NCBI GenBank assembly: GCA_964599655.1
Contig: CAZRGV010000054.1
Coordinates: 1 to 37,349, forward strand
Direction: 5' to 3'
Length of the DNA stretch: 37,349 bases
DNA from: CAZRGV01 sp964599655
Lineage (GTDB): Bacteria > Planctomycetota > Planctomycetia > Isosphaerales > Isosphaeraceae
The notes below the pieces were generated by a model. The model was given only the letters and a program-made list of their open reading frames with translations. It searched no databases and was not told the origin of the DNA. The position numbers and the translations under genes are program-made. Positions 7,604 to 16,600 of the stretch are shown one piece after another. The first letter of the stretch is position 1. The number at the start of each line of letters is the position of its first letter.

Positions 7604-9577
7604 GTGATAGAACCGTCCGTCGCTTCTCTGGAAGCTCGAACCGGGCGAAGGCTTGGTCCTCGGGCAGTGCTGGCGCTGTCGGCCTGGTTCGGGCTGCTGG
7701 CGGGTTTGCTGGAGGTTCTGACGAAGGTGGTTTGCGCGGCGGTCGGCCGGGGCGGGCGACTTTACCAGATGAGCCGGCACTTCGTCTGGCTGATACCATT
7801 GACGAATCTGCTGGTCTTCTTGGTTCTGGGGGTATTCCTGGCTCTGCTGGTCTGGGTCTGGCCGCGATTGGGGCGATGGTTGAGCATGAGGTTTCTCGCT
7901 GCCCTGGCGCTGCTTCCCTCGCTCCTGGTGGCGGTCCCCGAGGTCTATGCCTCGGCCTGGTTCGTGCTGGCCTGGGGGATCGCCGTGTGGTGCGGCCCGC
8001 TGGTGGATCGTCGCGCTTTCGCGTTCTGGCGGCTTGTCGCGTACAGCGTCCCGGTTCTGGCGGGAGCGGTCCTGGTGCTGGCCGGCTGGGTTCTGGGGGG
8101 CGATTGGATCAAACAGTCGCGAGAGGCGGCACGGGCGCGTCCCGCGCCGGGTTCCCCGAACGTCCTGCTCGTCGTCCTCGACACGGTCCGGGCCGACCAC
8201 CTGAGCGTGTATGGCTATCCTCGGAAGACGACACCCACACTCGAGTTGCTCGCGTCGGAAGGGTTGCGGTTCGATGCGGCCTATGCCACCTCACCCTGGA
8301 CGCTGCCGTCGCACGCGGGCCTCTTCACCGGGCGGTTGCCACACGAGTTGAGGGCCGAGTGGACCGCTCCACTGGGGGAGCGCTTTCCGACCCTGGCCGG
8401 ATATCTCGGGTCGCGGGGGTACGCGACGGCCGGATTCGTCGCGAATACCCTTTACTGCGGATACGACACCGGCCTGAGTGACGGATTCACGCATTACGAA
8501 GACTACAATCTCATTCAGATGGACGCGTTTCTCATGGCGCAGCTCACGCAGCGCGCCTTGCTGGGGTTCTTCGAGCTCTCCTGGTGGGTGAACAGCCATG
8601 CTCCGTCGCGGGTGATGGGCGTGCTCGAAGCCTTCGTGCGAACGCATGTGTTTTCCGGCAAGCGGAAGGACGCGGCGACGATCAACCGGGATTTCTTCGC
8701 CTGGCTGTCCACGCGGAGTGAGCCGGACCGGCCGTTCTTCGCCTTTCTGAATTACTTTGACGCGCACAACTCGTACTTCCCTCCCAGGCCGACCGATTAC
8801 CGCTTCGGGCGCAGGCCCACGAACCCCATGGACGTGGCGGTGCTCGAGAACTGGGAAACAATCGACAAGCCGAGCCTGGACGAGCATTTCAAGACCCTCG
8901 CCCTGGATTGTTATGACGACTGCGTTCGGTATCTGGACGAGCAATTGTATAGCTTGTTTTCTCAGTTGATCCGGCAAGGGATTCTGGATCGGACCCTGGT
9001 GATCGTGACGGCCGATCATGGCGAGAGCTTCGGCGAGCACGACCTCTTTCTGCACGGCGATAGCGTCTACCGTCCCGAAATTCATGTGCCGCTCTTGATC
9101 ATGATGCCCGGAATGCGGCGTTCGAAAGGGGTGGTGAGCAACACGGTCAGCCTGCGCGACTTGCCGGCGACGGTCGTCGATATGCTCGGCCTCGAGAAGG
9201 AATCGCCGTTTCCGGGGCATTCCCTGGCATGGACCTGGGATGATTCTCGAGCAGTCGGTCGGGCGCCCGAGCCGGCTGTCTCGGAGCTTGGATCGGCCAA
9301 CCCCATCGACGCCAATCAGGGACGATCGCCCGCACGGCATGGACCGCTGACCGCGCTCACGACTGACGAATACTCCTACATTTTCTGTCCTGGAAGCGAA
9401 GAACTGTACGACCGGCGGAACGATCCCGAACAGCGAGAGAACCTGGCCCAGGACGATGCGAAGCGATCGGTGCTCGAAGGCTTCCGAGCCCGGATCAACA
9501 CGATCGCTCGGGTTCCAAAAATTGCGAGAAAGGGTCAATCGAACATGCGAGCGAACAGGTCACGCACGGTCCGGTAG
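7604..9577 (+). CDS. Membrane sulfatase/alkaline-phosphatase-superfamily enzyme
   Basis: A 657-residue protein from GTG 7604, chosen for the CGGGAG site just before it; in-frame starts at 7541 and 7556 have no good site. About five membrane helices (residues 20-165) precede a sulfatase-fold catalytic domain (about 185-600). VLLVVLDTVRADH holds the first metal Asp (about 193) and TADHGESFGEHD the later metal pair (about 471-472). At the position of the usual C/S-x-P-x-R motif the protein reads WTLPSHAGLFTG, so the nucleophile is Thr (about 233) and the Arg is His. Sulfatases need Cys or Ser matured to formylglycine, while Thr is used by LtaS/MdoB-type phosphoglycerol transferases. A phospho-transferase or hydrolase acting outside the membrane is therefore more likely than a sulfatase. 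Its last 43 nt overlap the end of the Crp-family gene. Confidence 0.88.
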   Translation: MIEPSVASLEARTGRRLGPRAVLALSAWFGLLAGLLEVLTKVVCAAVGRGGRLYQMSRHFVWLIPLTNLLVFLVLGVFLALLVWVWPRLGRWLSMRFLAALALLPSLLVAVPEVYASAWFVLAWGIAVWCGPLVDRRAFAFWRLVAYSVPVLAGAVLVLAGWVLGGDWIKQSREAARARPAPGSPNVLLVVLDTVRADHLSVYGYPRKTTPTLELLASEGLRFDAAYATSPWTLPSHAGLFTGRLPHELRAEWTAPLGERFPTLAGYLGSRGYATAGFVANTLYCGYDTGLSDGFTHYEDYNLIQMDAFLMAQLTQRALLGFFELSWWVNSHAPSRVMGVLEAFVRTHVFSGKRKDAATINRDFFAWLSTRSEPDRPFFAFLNYFDAHNSYFPPRPTDYRFGRRPTNPMDVAVLENWETIDKPSLDEHFKTLALDCYDDCVRYLDEQLYSLFSQLIRQGILDRTLVIVTADHGESFGEHDLFLHGDSVYRPEIHVPLLIMMPGMRRSKGVVSNTVSLRDLPATVVDMLGLEKESPFPGHSLAWTWDDSRAVGRAPEPAVSELGSANPIDANQGRSPARHGPLTALTTDEYSYIFCPGSEELYDRRNDPEQRENLAQDDAKRSVLEGFRARINTIARVPKIARKGQSNMRANRSRTVR

Positions 9578-10248
9578 CACTCACAGGAGTTCGCTTCCAG
9601 ACCAGCGAGGTCGAGAATCGTGATCTTCCCTCGCTGAGTCCGGATCAAGCCCTGAGCTTGGAGGGGGTGAAGAACCTCCGAAATGCTCGCCCGGCGCACA
9701 CCAAGCATGAGAGAGATAAATTCATGCGTGAGTGGCAGAACGTCGGATTGCGCCCGGTCGCGGGACATCAGTAGCCAGCGGCAGCAACGTTGCTGCACCG
9801 AATGCAGACCGTTGCATGCGACGCCCTGCGATAGCTGTACAAGAAAGGCGGCATTGTAGCGGAGGAGCAACCGGCGAAAGGGGCCGTTTCGCTCGATCTC
9901 CTCCTTCATGACATCGCTGTTGATTCGTATCGCCTTGCCGGCAAACTGAGTGATCGTCTTGAAGATCGCGTTGTCGATTCCCATCAGGAGAGGCAGGCCG
10001 ACCATTCCCTCCTTCCCGATGGTCGCCAGCTCGATGGCGCTGCCGTCCTGCATGACGGTGAGGGCCGAGACGACACCCTCGGTCGGGAAGTAGGCGTATT
10101 TGAGCTGCGATCCTGCTTCGTAAAGAAGGTGGTTGAATTCGAACACGACGAATTGAAGGTGGGGCTGTAGACGCAGAAACGCATCGTCGGGCAGATGATC
10201 CAGCAGCTTATTACCGGTCGGCGCACGGGTGAATCGTAGCTTCGACAT
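9535..10248 (-). CDS. Crp/Fnr-family transcriptional regulator
   Basis: A 237-residue protein of normal family length. Residues about 15-130 form a cyclic-nucleotide-binding-type beta barrel (FEFNHLLYEAGSQLKYAYFP, with GSAIELATIGKEGMVG). Residues about 150-225 form the winged helix: LTHEFISLMLGVRRASISEV is the helix-turn-helix and GLIRTQRGKITILD the wing. The canonical cAMP phosphate-binding Arg/Ser pair is not evident and there is no N-terminal Fe-S Cys cluster, so the effector is unknown. This subtype with a MLGVRR helix is common in planctomycetes and rhizobia. A perfect palindrome 111-126 nt upstream of the start may be its operator (inference). Confidence 0.92.
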   Translation of the reverse strand: MSKLRFTRAPTGNKLLDHLPDDAFLRLQPHLQFVVFEFNHLLYEAGSQLKYAYFPTEGVVSALTVMQDGSAIELATIGKEGMVGLPLLMGIDNAIFKTITQFAGKAIRINSDVMKEEIERNGPFRRLLLRYNAAFLVQLSQGVACNGLHSVQQRCCRWLLMSRDRAQSDVLPLTHEFISLMLGVRRASISEVLHPLQAQGLIRTQRGKITILDLAGLEANSCECYRTVRDLFARMFD

Positions 10249-11179
10249 TCGAGCCTCTTATGGTCGTTCCGGTGATCCCGGTCAGATCTGGCCGTAGCGA
10301 AGGCGAAAAACGTTTCGGGGAATTCGGGTTCGGAACGCGATGGTTTCTCGGTTTTCTGAAATATTACAATATTTTGATTTATAAAATGGCATCCTGTTTT
10401 TCCGTGGAAGGAGTGACAGGCACTCATTCCGTGGGAGGCATGCCTGTGATGGTGAGGACGCGATTCTGTCTTGATTGGTGAAAAACCAGAATAAAGCCGC
10501 GCGTGCCCACGGGCAAGTGGAATTAATGCCACGGACGGCTGGATCCTCGACGTGCCTTCCTTTATCAGATATCAGAAAAAACCATCACTCGGTACGCTTG
10601 CGGACTGAAGTCGGAAAGCGGAACGGCTATTCTCCGAAGCACTTCTTGCTAGCAAAGTTGGTTTTTGTCGAGGAGCCAGAAGGAAAAAGTCCCGGTGACT
10701 CTCTCCTATCCCGTTCTCCGATGGGTTCACCGCCCGGAACAGCCCCCTTTCAGAGTGTGGACGAGAGCGGGTTTCTTGACTGGATCGTTCCGTTGAGGAT
10801 CTGGACGCTCACGCGCCGAGGTAACGGGGATTCCGGCGGGCGATTCGATCGCGCGGCTGTTGTTCGAAGCACGTTTTCCTGACGCGCAACGCCTTCTGGA
10901 CGGGACCGTGGTCCTCGGCAAGGCGTTCGACTTTCCCAGGCCATGGGAGACCCTACGACCAGAGACCGAAACCTCCGGTCATTGAACGGTCATTCGCGGT
11001 CAGGGATGGCCTTCCACTCCAAGGGTTGCCTCGTGCTCCACGGCGCGAGCCAGTCTCAGTCTGTCGAAAAACTCGGATCTGGAGCGAGTGGCGATTCGCG
11101 GACGTCGACACTCGACACCCCCCGCGCGCCGTTGGCGCGTTCGCGGTGCTGTGTTCGAGCTCACCAGGGAGAGTCGGAA
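10249..11179. other. 930-nt region without a supported gene
   Basis: Lies between the Crp-family gene (minus) and the small protein gene (plus). It includes an AT-rich patch at 10345-10395 in an otherwise GC-rich window, with the palindrome listed separately. A 135-residue plus-strand open frame from 10475 lacks a recognisable domain and clear coding-like codon use. No tRNA or CRISPR structure is seen. Confidence 0.5.
10359..10374. promoter_or_regulatory. Perfect 7-2-7 palindrome upstream of the Crp-family gene
   Basis: AAATATT-AC-AATATTT is a perfect inverted repeat inside the AT-rich patch, 111-126 nt before the regulator's ATG. Dimeric Crp/Fnr proteins bind two-fold symmetric sites, so autoregulation is plausible, but this is not the classical TGTGA or TTGAT half-site. 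Confidence 0.4.
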
Positions 11180-11428
11180 ATGAGCCTGCCGAATGTCACG
11201 ATGCTCCAGGACGGGACATCGCAGGTGCTGATCAAGGCGGTCGTACGAGGCGCGAGGATCGCGGTGGCTTGCCGCCGCCGCCAGGGACTCGACGACGAGA
11301 CGATCCGCCGCGAACTCGTTGCGAACTTCCGCAAGGAGTTTCCCGGTGAAGGCCAGGGGGCGATGCTGGACGAGACCTTGATGGCCGTCCTCCAGCGGAG
11401 CATCGAGGAGGCTCTGGCGGGAATCTGA
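11180..11428 (+). CDS. Small hypothetical protein (82 aa)
   Basis: The open frame extends further upstream, but the ATG at 11180 has GGGAGAG-type sequence before it and the protein from there looks like a folded domain. It has a short beta-rich start (TSQVLIKAVVRGARIAVAC) followed by amphipathic, charged helices (LDDETIRRELVANFRKEF and LDETLMAVLQRSIEEALAG). I do not recognise the family. It precedes a receiver-domain gene by 117 nt on the same strand, so the two may be co-transcribed. Confidence 0.55.
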   Translation: MSLPNVTMLQDGTSQVLIKAVVRGARIAVACRRRQGLDDETIRRELVANFRKEFPGEGQGAMLDETLMAVLQRSIEEALAGI

Positions 11429-11545
11429 ACCGTCAGGTCTCCATGTTGAAAACCCGAAGGAGGATCCGGACCCTGGCGAGGAGTGGCCACCCAGGTTGAC
11501 CACGATGGCGAAGAATCTCCAGAGGACGCCGGGTGGGGCCACGAG

Positions 11546-11950
11546 ATGAGTCGAGCCGCTACATCGGTTCTTGTGGTCGATGGTGAAGTGGATCTCTGTA
11601 AGAACCTGGCGGATATCCTTTCCGACCTCGACTATCGCGTGGATGCCGCCACGAATGGCATGGACGCTCTCGAACTGGTCCGAAAGACGCCATACGATCT
11701 CGCGCTGGTGGACCTGACGATGCCTGGCATGAATGGCCTGGTCCTCTATCGCGAGATCCGGGCGTTGCGAGCCGAGACGTCGGTGCTGTTCCTCACGACG
11801 AATCCGGCCAGCGCGGTTGCCGAAGAGATTCAGGCGATCGGGGCCGGGCCGATCCTCTGCAAGCCCGTCCACATCCCGGAACTGCTCCGACGGATGACGG
11901 AGTGTCTGGGCAACGGAATCTCACCGAAGGGGGCCATTGTCTGGCATTGA
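11546..11950 (+). CDS. Stand-alone response regulator receiver domain
   Basis: A 134-residue CheY-like receiver with no output domain. VLVVDGEVDL gives the acidic pocket, though the usual adjacent acidic pair is D-G-E here. VDLTMPGMNG holds the phospho-acceptor Asp at about 56, LFLTT the switch Thr at about 86, and ILCKPV the conserved Lys. No histidine kinase lies in the window, so its partner is elsewhere. The ATG at 11546 starts exactly at the domain; an in-frame ATG at 11483 would add 21 polar residues. It may belong with the preceding small gene. Confidence 0.88.
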   Translation: MSRAATSVLVVDGEVDLCKNLADILSDLDYRVDAATNGMDALELVRKTPYDLALVDLTMPGMNGLVLYREIRALRAETSVLFLTTNPASAVAEEIQAIGAGPILCKPVHIPELLRRMTECLGNGISPKGAIVWH

Positions 11951-12382
11951 CACGTCGGAACCTGGCAAACCGGCCCAAGGAGGAACCTCCATTGAGGGAG
12001 GGCGGCGGTGTCCTCTTTTGAGCGCTCGCTGGGCGCGAGCGGCCGGAGGCGTTGCCTTTTTGCGGCATCGTGAACGGGATTCTCGCGTTTGAACGAAGGG
12101 ATTCTCCCCGTTGTGGATGGGCCTTTCGTCGGGGGCGTCGCGAGGTTGCGCTGGAGACCGAACTCGATTCTGAGGGGATCCGCAAGGCGATCGGTGGTCC
12201 TGACGATCTGGGTCGGGGCCATCCGGGTAACGGTTGTGTGGGAGGGGGGCCTCGACGTGAGGCCATCGGGCCGCTAGATTGCGAAGGTGATGGGGCTGGC
12301 CGCAGAAGCCGCTCGCCCGAGATTCGACGCGACGGCGGGTTGGGGTCGTTGTCGCTCGTTTTCAACCTTCTCGGAGGGGCCC
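11951..12382. other. 432-nt intergenic region with weak hairpins
   Basis: Holds a CGCTCG/CGAGCG hairpin at 12023-12041, followed by AGGC-gtt-GCCT running into a T-run near 12047-12059. The second resembles a very short intrinsic terminator for the receiver-domain gene. No gene is seen; open frames here are out-of-frame extensions of the SGNH gene. Confidence 0.35.
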
Positions 12383-13642
12383 GTGAATCGTATCCCGATC
12401 GTGCTGGGAATGGCCTGGGTGCTGGTCTCGACCCCTGCGAGGGCCGGCGATGCTCCGGCCTTCGCGCTGAAGGACGGCGACCGCGTCGTCCTGCTGGGGA
12501 ACACGTTCGTCGAGCGCGACCAGGAATTCGGCTACCTGGAAACGCTTTTGACGAGTCGCTTCCCGGACCGGAGCATCACGTTCCGCAACCTCGGCTGGAG
12601 CGGGGATACGGTTTTCGGCGAGGCGAGGGCCCGATTCGGTACGCCGGAAGACGGGTTTCAGCACCTCAAGTCGCACGTTCTGGAGCTGAAGCCGACAGTG
12701 ATCGTGGTCGGCTATGGGATGGTCGAGTCGTTCGAGGGCGAGGCAGGATTGCCCCGCTTTGTCGAGGGGTTGAACCGGTTGCTCGACACTCTGGCCGAGA
12801 CCAAGGCGAGGATCGTGCTTCTCTCGCCGATCCGGCATGAGGATCTGGGGCGGCCGTTGCCGGATCCGACGGCTCACAACCGCGAGATCGAGCGATACGC
12901 GGAGGCCCTTCGCAAGGCGGCGGCCGAGCGGGGGCTGGACTACGTGGATCTTCTCGGGATGCTCGGGCCGGACGGTCCGCTCGGGCACACCCGGCTGACG
13001 AATGACGGCGTGGTTCCCTCCCCCTTCGGTTACTGGGTGTTCGCGGGTTTGATTCGGCGAGGGCTGGGGCTCGATCCCCCTCCGTGGCGGCTGGAGATCG
13101 GTCCCGGGGGCAAGGTGGTGTCGGCGCAAGGGGCGAAGGTGTCGGAGGTCGAGACGACGGAATCCGGACTTCGCTTCCACGTGACGAACGCGGTGCTGCC
13201 GTCGCCAAGCTGCCCAAAGCCCGACCTCGGCAGCGACGCCGAGGCGTTGATGACGTTGCGTGGCGATCGTCGTACCCTGGCGGTTCGCGGGCTGAAGCCG
13301 GGTTGTCGCTTCGTTTTGAAGATCGACGGACGTCGTGTGGCGGAGGGAACGACCGAGGAACTGGCCAAGGGAGTGACGCTGAGTCCCCAGGGAGCCGAAC
13401 TCAAGCAAGTCGAGGCGCTCCGAGCGACCATCAACGCGAAAAACATCCTGTACTTCCACCGCTGGCGGCCTCAGAACGAGACGTACCTTTATGGCTTCCG
13501 CAAGCACGAGCAAGGTCAGAACGCCGCCGAGGTGCCTCGGTTCGACCCTTTGGTGGACGAGAAAGAGGCGGAGATCGCCAGGCTTCGCAGGCCGGTTGCA
13601 CAAACGTATGAAGTGATCTGCGAAGGAGAGGTGACGAAATGA
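12383..13642 (+). CDS. Secreted SGNH-fold protein, catalytic residues degenerate
   Basis: 419 residues from GTG 12383, which has a GGAGGGG site 4 nt upstream; a signal peptide follows immediately (IPIVLGMAWVLVSTPARAGDA). The SGNH fold is recognisable from GDRVVLLGNTF, LGWSGDTV, VIVVGYGMVESF and LTNDGVVPSPFGYW. Against the usual blocks, GDS has become GNT (Ser lost), the block III Asn in GxN is Val, and DGVH is DGVV (His lost), so hydrolysis is doubtful. The C-terminal part (about 230-419) is beta-rich. Its stop overlaps the PVC-cytochrome start by 4 nt (ATGA), so the two are co-translated and probably work together in the periplasm, perhaps with this protein binding glycans (inference). Confidence 0.88.
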   Translation: MNRIPIVLGMAWVLVSTPARAGDAPAFALKDGDRVVLLGNTFVERDQEFGYLETLLTSRFPDRSITFRNLGWSGDTVFGEARARFGTPEDGFQHLKSHVLELKPTVIVVGYGMVESFEGEAGLPRFVEGLNRLLDTLAETKARIVLLSPIRHEDLGRPLPDPTAHNREIERYAEALRKAAAERGLDYVDLLGMLGPDGPLGHTRLTNDGVVPSPFGYWVFAGLIRRGLGLDPPPWRLEIGPGGKVVSAQGAKVSEVETTESGLRFHVTNAVLPSPSCPKPDLGSDAEALMTLRGDRRTLAVRGLKPGCRFVLKIDGRRVAEGTTEELAKGVTLSPQGAELKQVEALRATINAKNILYFHRWRPQNETYLYGFRKHEQGQNAAEVPRFDPLVDEKEAEIARLRRPVAQTYEVICEGEVTK

Positions 13643-16600
13643 GCCGCGCGACCCGAACCCTGGCCTTGCTGGTCTCGATGGGCTTGATGGCCACCCCCCC
13701 TGCCCTCGCGCAAAGAGACGCGAGGGTGCCGGACCCCGACCCGGAAATCGAGCGTCAGTCGTTCGAGATTGCCGAGGGGTTCGAGGTGAACCTGTTCGCC
13801 GCCGATCCGGTCATCGCCAAGCCGATTCAGATCAACTTCGACGCCGCTGGCCGGCTCTGGATCGCCTCGTCCGAGGTTTACCCGCAGATCGCGCCGGGAC
13901 AGACCGCGAACGACAAGATTCTGATTCTCGAAGACACCGACGGCGATGGCAAATCGGACCGGACGACGATCTTCGCGGATGGCTTGTTGATTCCCACGGG
14001 CGTCGAACCCGGTGATGGAGGGGCCTACGTTGCCAACAGTACCGAACTTCTGCATGTGAGAGATACCAACGGCGATGGCAAAGCCGACGCGAAACGGGTG
14101 GTTCTTTCGGGCTTCGGAACCGAGGACACTCACCACATTCTTCACACGTTCCGCTGGGGCAATGACGGGCAGCTCTATTTCAATCAATCAACGTATATTC
14201 ACAGTCATATCGAGACTCCCTGGGGCGTGCGGCGGCTGGGAGGCGGCGGGATCTGGCAGTTTCGGCCCGAGACGATGCAGCTCGAAGTTTTCACGCGAGG
14301 CTTGATCAATCCGTGGGGACATGAGATCGATCGGTGGGGCCAGCACTTCGCGACGGACGGCGCCGGCGGCGAGGGGATCAACTACATGATTCCGGGTGCC
14401 TCGTATGCCTGGACCCCCGGTGCGTCGAGGATTGTCGCGGGTCTGAACCCTGGCAGTCCGAAATACTGCGGCCTCGAGATCCTCAGCGGGCGTCACATGC
14501 CCGACGACAGTCAGGGGCTTCTGGTCACCAACGACTTCCGAGCCAATCGCGTCGTCCGGTTCCAGCTCTCCGACGATGGCTCTGGCTTCGCGTCTCGCGA
14601 GTTGCCGGAATTGATCAAGACCCGCTTTCCGGCCTTCCGGCCCATCGACGTGAAGATGGGGCCCGACGGCGCCCTCTACATCGCCGACTGGTACAACCCG
14701 ATCATCCAGCACGGCGAGGTCGATTTCCGGGATCCGAGGCGCGATCACACGCACGGACGGATCTGGCGCGTCACGGCCAAGGGGCGGCCCCTGGTCCAGC
14801 GGCCGAAGCTCGTCAACGCGACGATTCCCGAACTGCTCGAACAGTTGAAGTCGGCCGAGGGCTGGACCCGTCACTTCGCCAAGCGCGTCCTGAAGGAGCG
14901 CGGGGCCGAGCAGGTCGTGCCGGCGCTGACCGACTGGGTCAAGGGGCTCGACGGCAACGACGAGGCGACGGAGCATCACCGCCTGGAGGCGCTCTGGACG
15001 TTCCAGACGTTGGATGTGGCCGAGCCGAATCTGCTCGCCTCACTGCTTCATTCGGCAGATCCTCGGGTGCGAGCGGCCGCCGTCCGGGTCGTGCCGTTCT
15101 GGAAGGATCGGGTTTCCAGCCCGCTGGCCATGCTTGCGGAACGAGTCGAGGACGAGCATCCTCGGGTTCGATTAGAGGCGGTGCGGGCCCTGTCACAGTT
15201 TGCCGAGCCTCGGGCCGTCGAGATCGCCATGCGGGCCCTCGATCACCCGATCGACAAGTTCCTCGACTATGGGCTCTGGCTGACAGCCCGAGAGCTTCAG
15301 CCCCAATGGCTGCCTGCCTTGCAAGCGGGTCGGCTCCATTTCGGCGGCAACGCCAGGCATCTGACCTTCGCCTTGCAGGCGGCCGGATCACCGAAGGTGG
15401 TCGGGCCCTTGTTGGATGCGATCCAGCGGAAAAGCCTCACGGACGGCCGGGCGACGGAAGTGTTCCGCCTCGTCGGTTCGCTGGGAAACTCCGAGGACCT
15501 CGGTCGCGCCTTGAAACTCGCCCTGGCCTCACAGGATCCTCAAGAACGGGCCGACCGCCTGGCGTCGCTGGTCCAGGGATCCTCGCCTCGCGATGTGAAG
15601 CCGGCTGGCAGTCTGGACGAGCTTGGCGCGTTGCTGGACGAGTCGGATGCCGCCTTGCAAGCGGTCGCTGCCAGAGCCATCGGGACCTGGAACGTCGAGT
15701 CGCTCCGGCCTCTGCTCGAACGACGGGCCCGGAGCAATGCGTCCGCCGAGGCCATTCGCCTGGCCGCAATCGACGCTCTGGCACAGCTTGGGGGGTCATC
15801 GAGCGTGGGGGTGCTCGACGGGTTGTGCAAGTCGGACGGATCGGCGGCTGTGCGCAAGGAAGCCGTGGTGGCGCTGGCGTCGCTTGATCCCAAGGCCGCC
15901 GCGAAACGGGCGGTCGCCTTGCTCTCGAACGCCTTGCCTGGAGACGATTCTTCCGACGTGTTCGCCGCGTTTGTGAAACGGAAGGACGGACCGACAGCGC
16001 TGGCGTCGGCACTGGCAGATCGTTCGCTGCCTCGTGACGTGGCGAAGATCGGGCTGCGCGCCGCCAAGGGAGCGGGCCGGCCCGATCCAGCCCTGATCGA
16101 TGCGATCACGAGGGCCGGCGGTCTCGACGCGGCTCCCGCGTTACCGACCCCCGCCGAGATGGAACAACTCGTCGCCGACGTGGCCCGTCTGGGCGACCCC
16201 GCGCGAGGCGAGGCTGTCTTCCGCCGGAGCGATCTCCAATGCCTGAACTGTCACGCGATTGCCGGCGCTGGAGGACAGGTCGGGCCGGGACTCGAAAGCA
16301 TCGGAGCGAGCGCGCCGGTGGACTACCTGATCGACTCCCTTCTGCAACCCAACAAGGCGGTCAAAGAGGGGTATCACTCGGTCGTTGTCGCGACCGACGA
16401 CGGTCGCATCCTGACCGGGATCGTGCTGCGGCGGACCGACTCAGAGCTGATCCTCCGCGACGCCGACGGGCGCGAGATCACGCTGGCGACCGACGCCATC
16501 GAGGAGGAGAAGCCAGGCAACTCGCTGATGCCCGCCGGTCAGACCGATGTCCTCACGCGTGCCGAGTTGATCGACCTCGTCCGGTTCCTCTCGGAGCTCG

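Noticed and set aside
7282..8481. 399-codon plus-strand open frame
   Set aside because: Overlaps the sulfatase-fold gene in another frame and is Gly/Arg-rich. Only the sulfatase frame has a domain.
10475..10882. 135-codon plus-strand frame
   Set aside because: Low-complexity composition, no domain, no clear ribosome binding site.
12023..12059. Strong terminator after the receiver-domain gene
   Set aside because: The two hairpins are short (6 and 4 bp), and only the second leads into a T-run. Noted as weak in the intergenic entry rather than called.
14334..15887. 517-codon plus-strand open frame
   Set aside because: Out-of-frame shadow inside the PVC cytochrome gene; Arg/Gly/Ala-rich without a domain.
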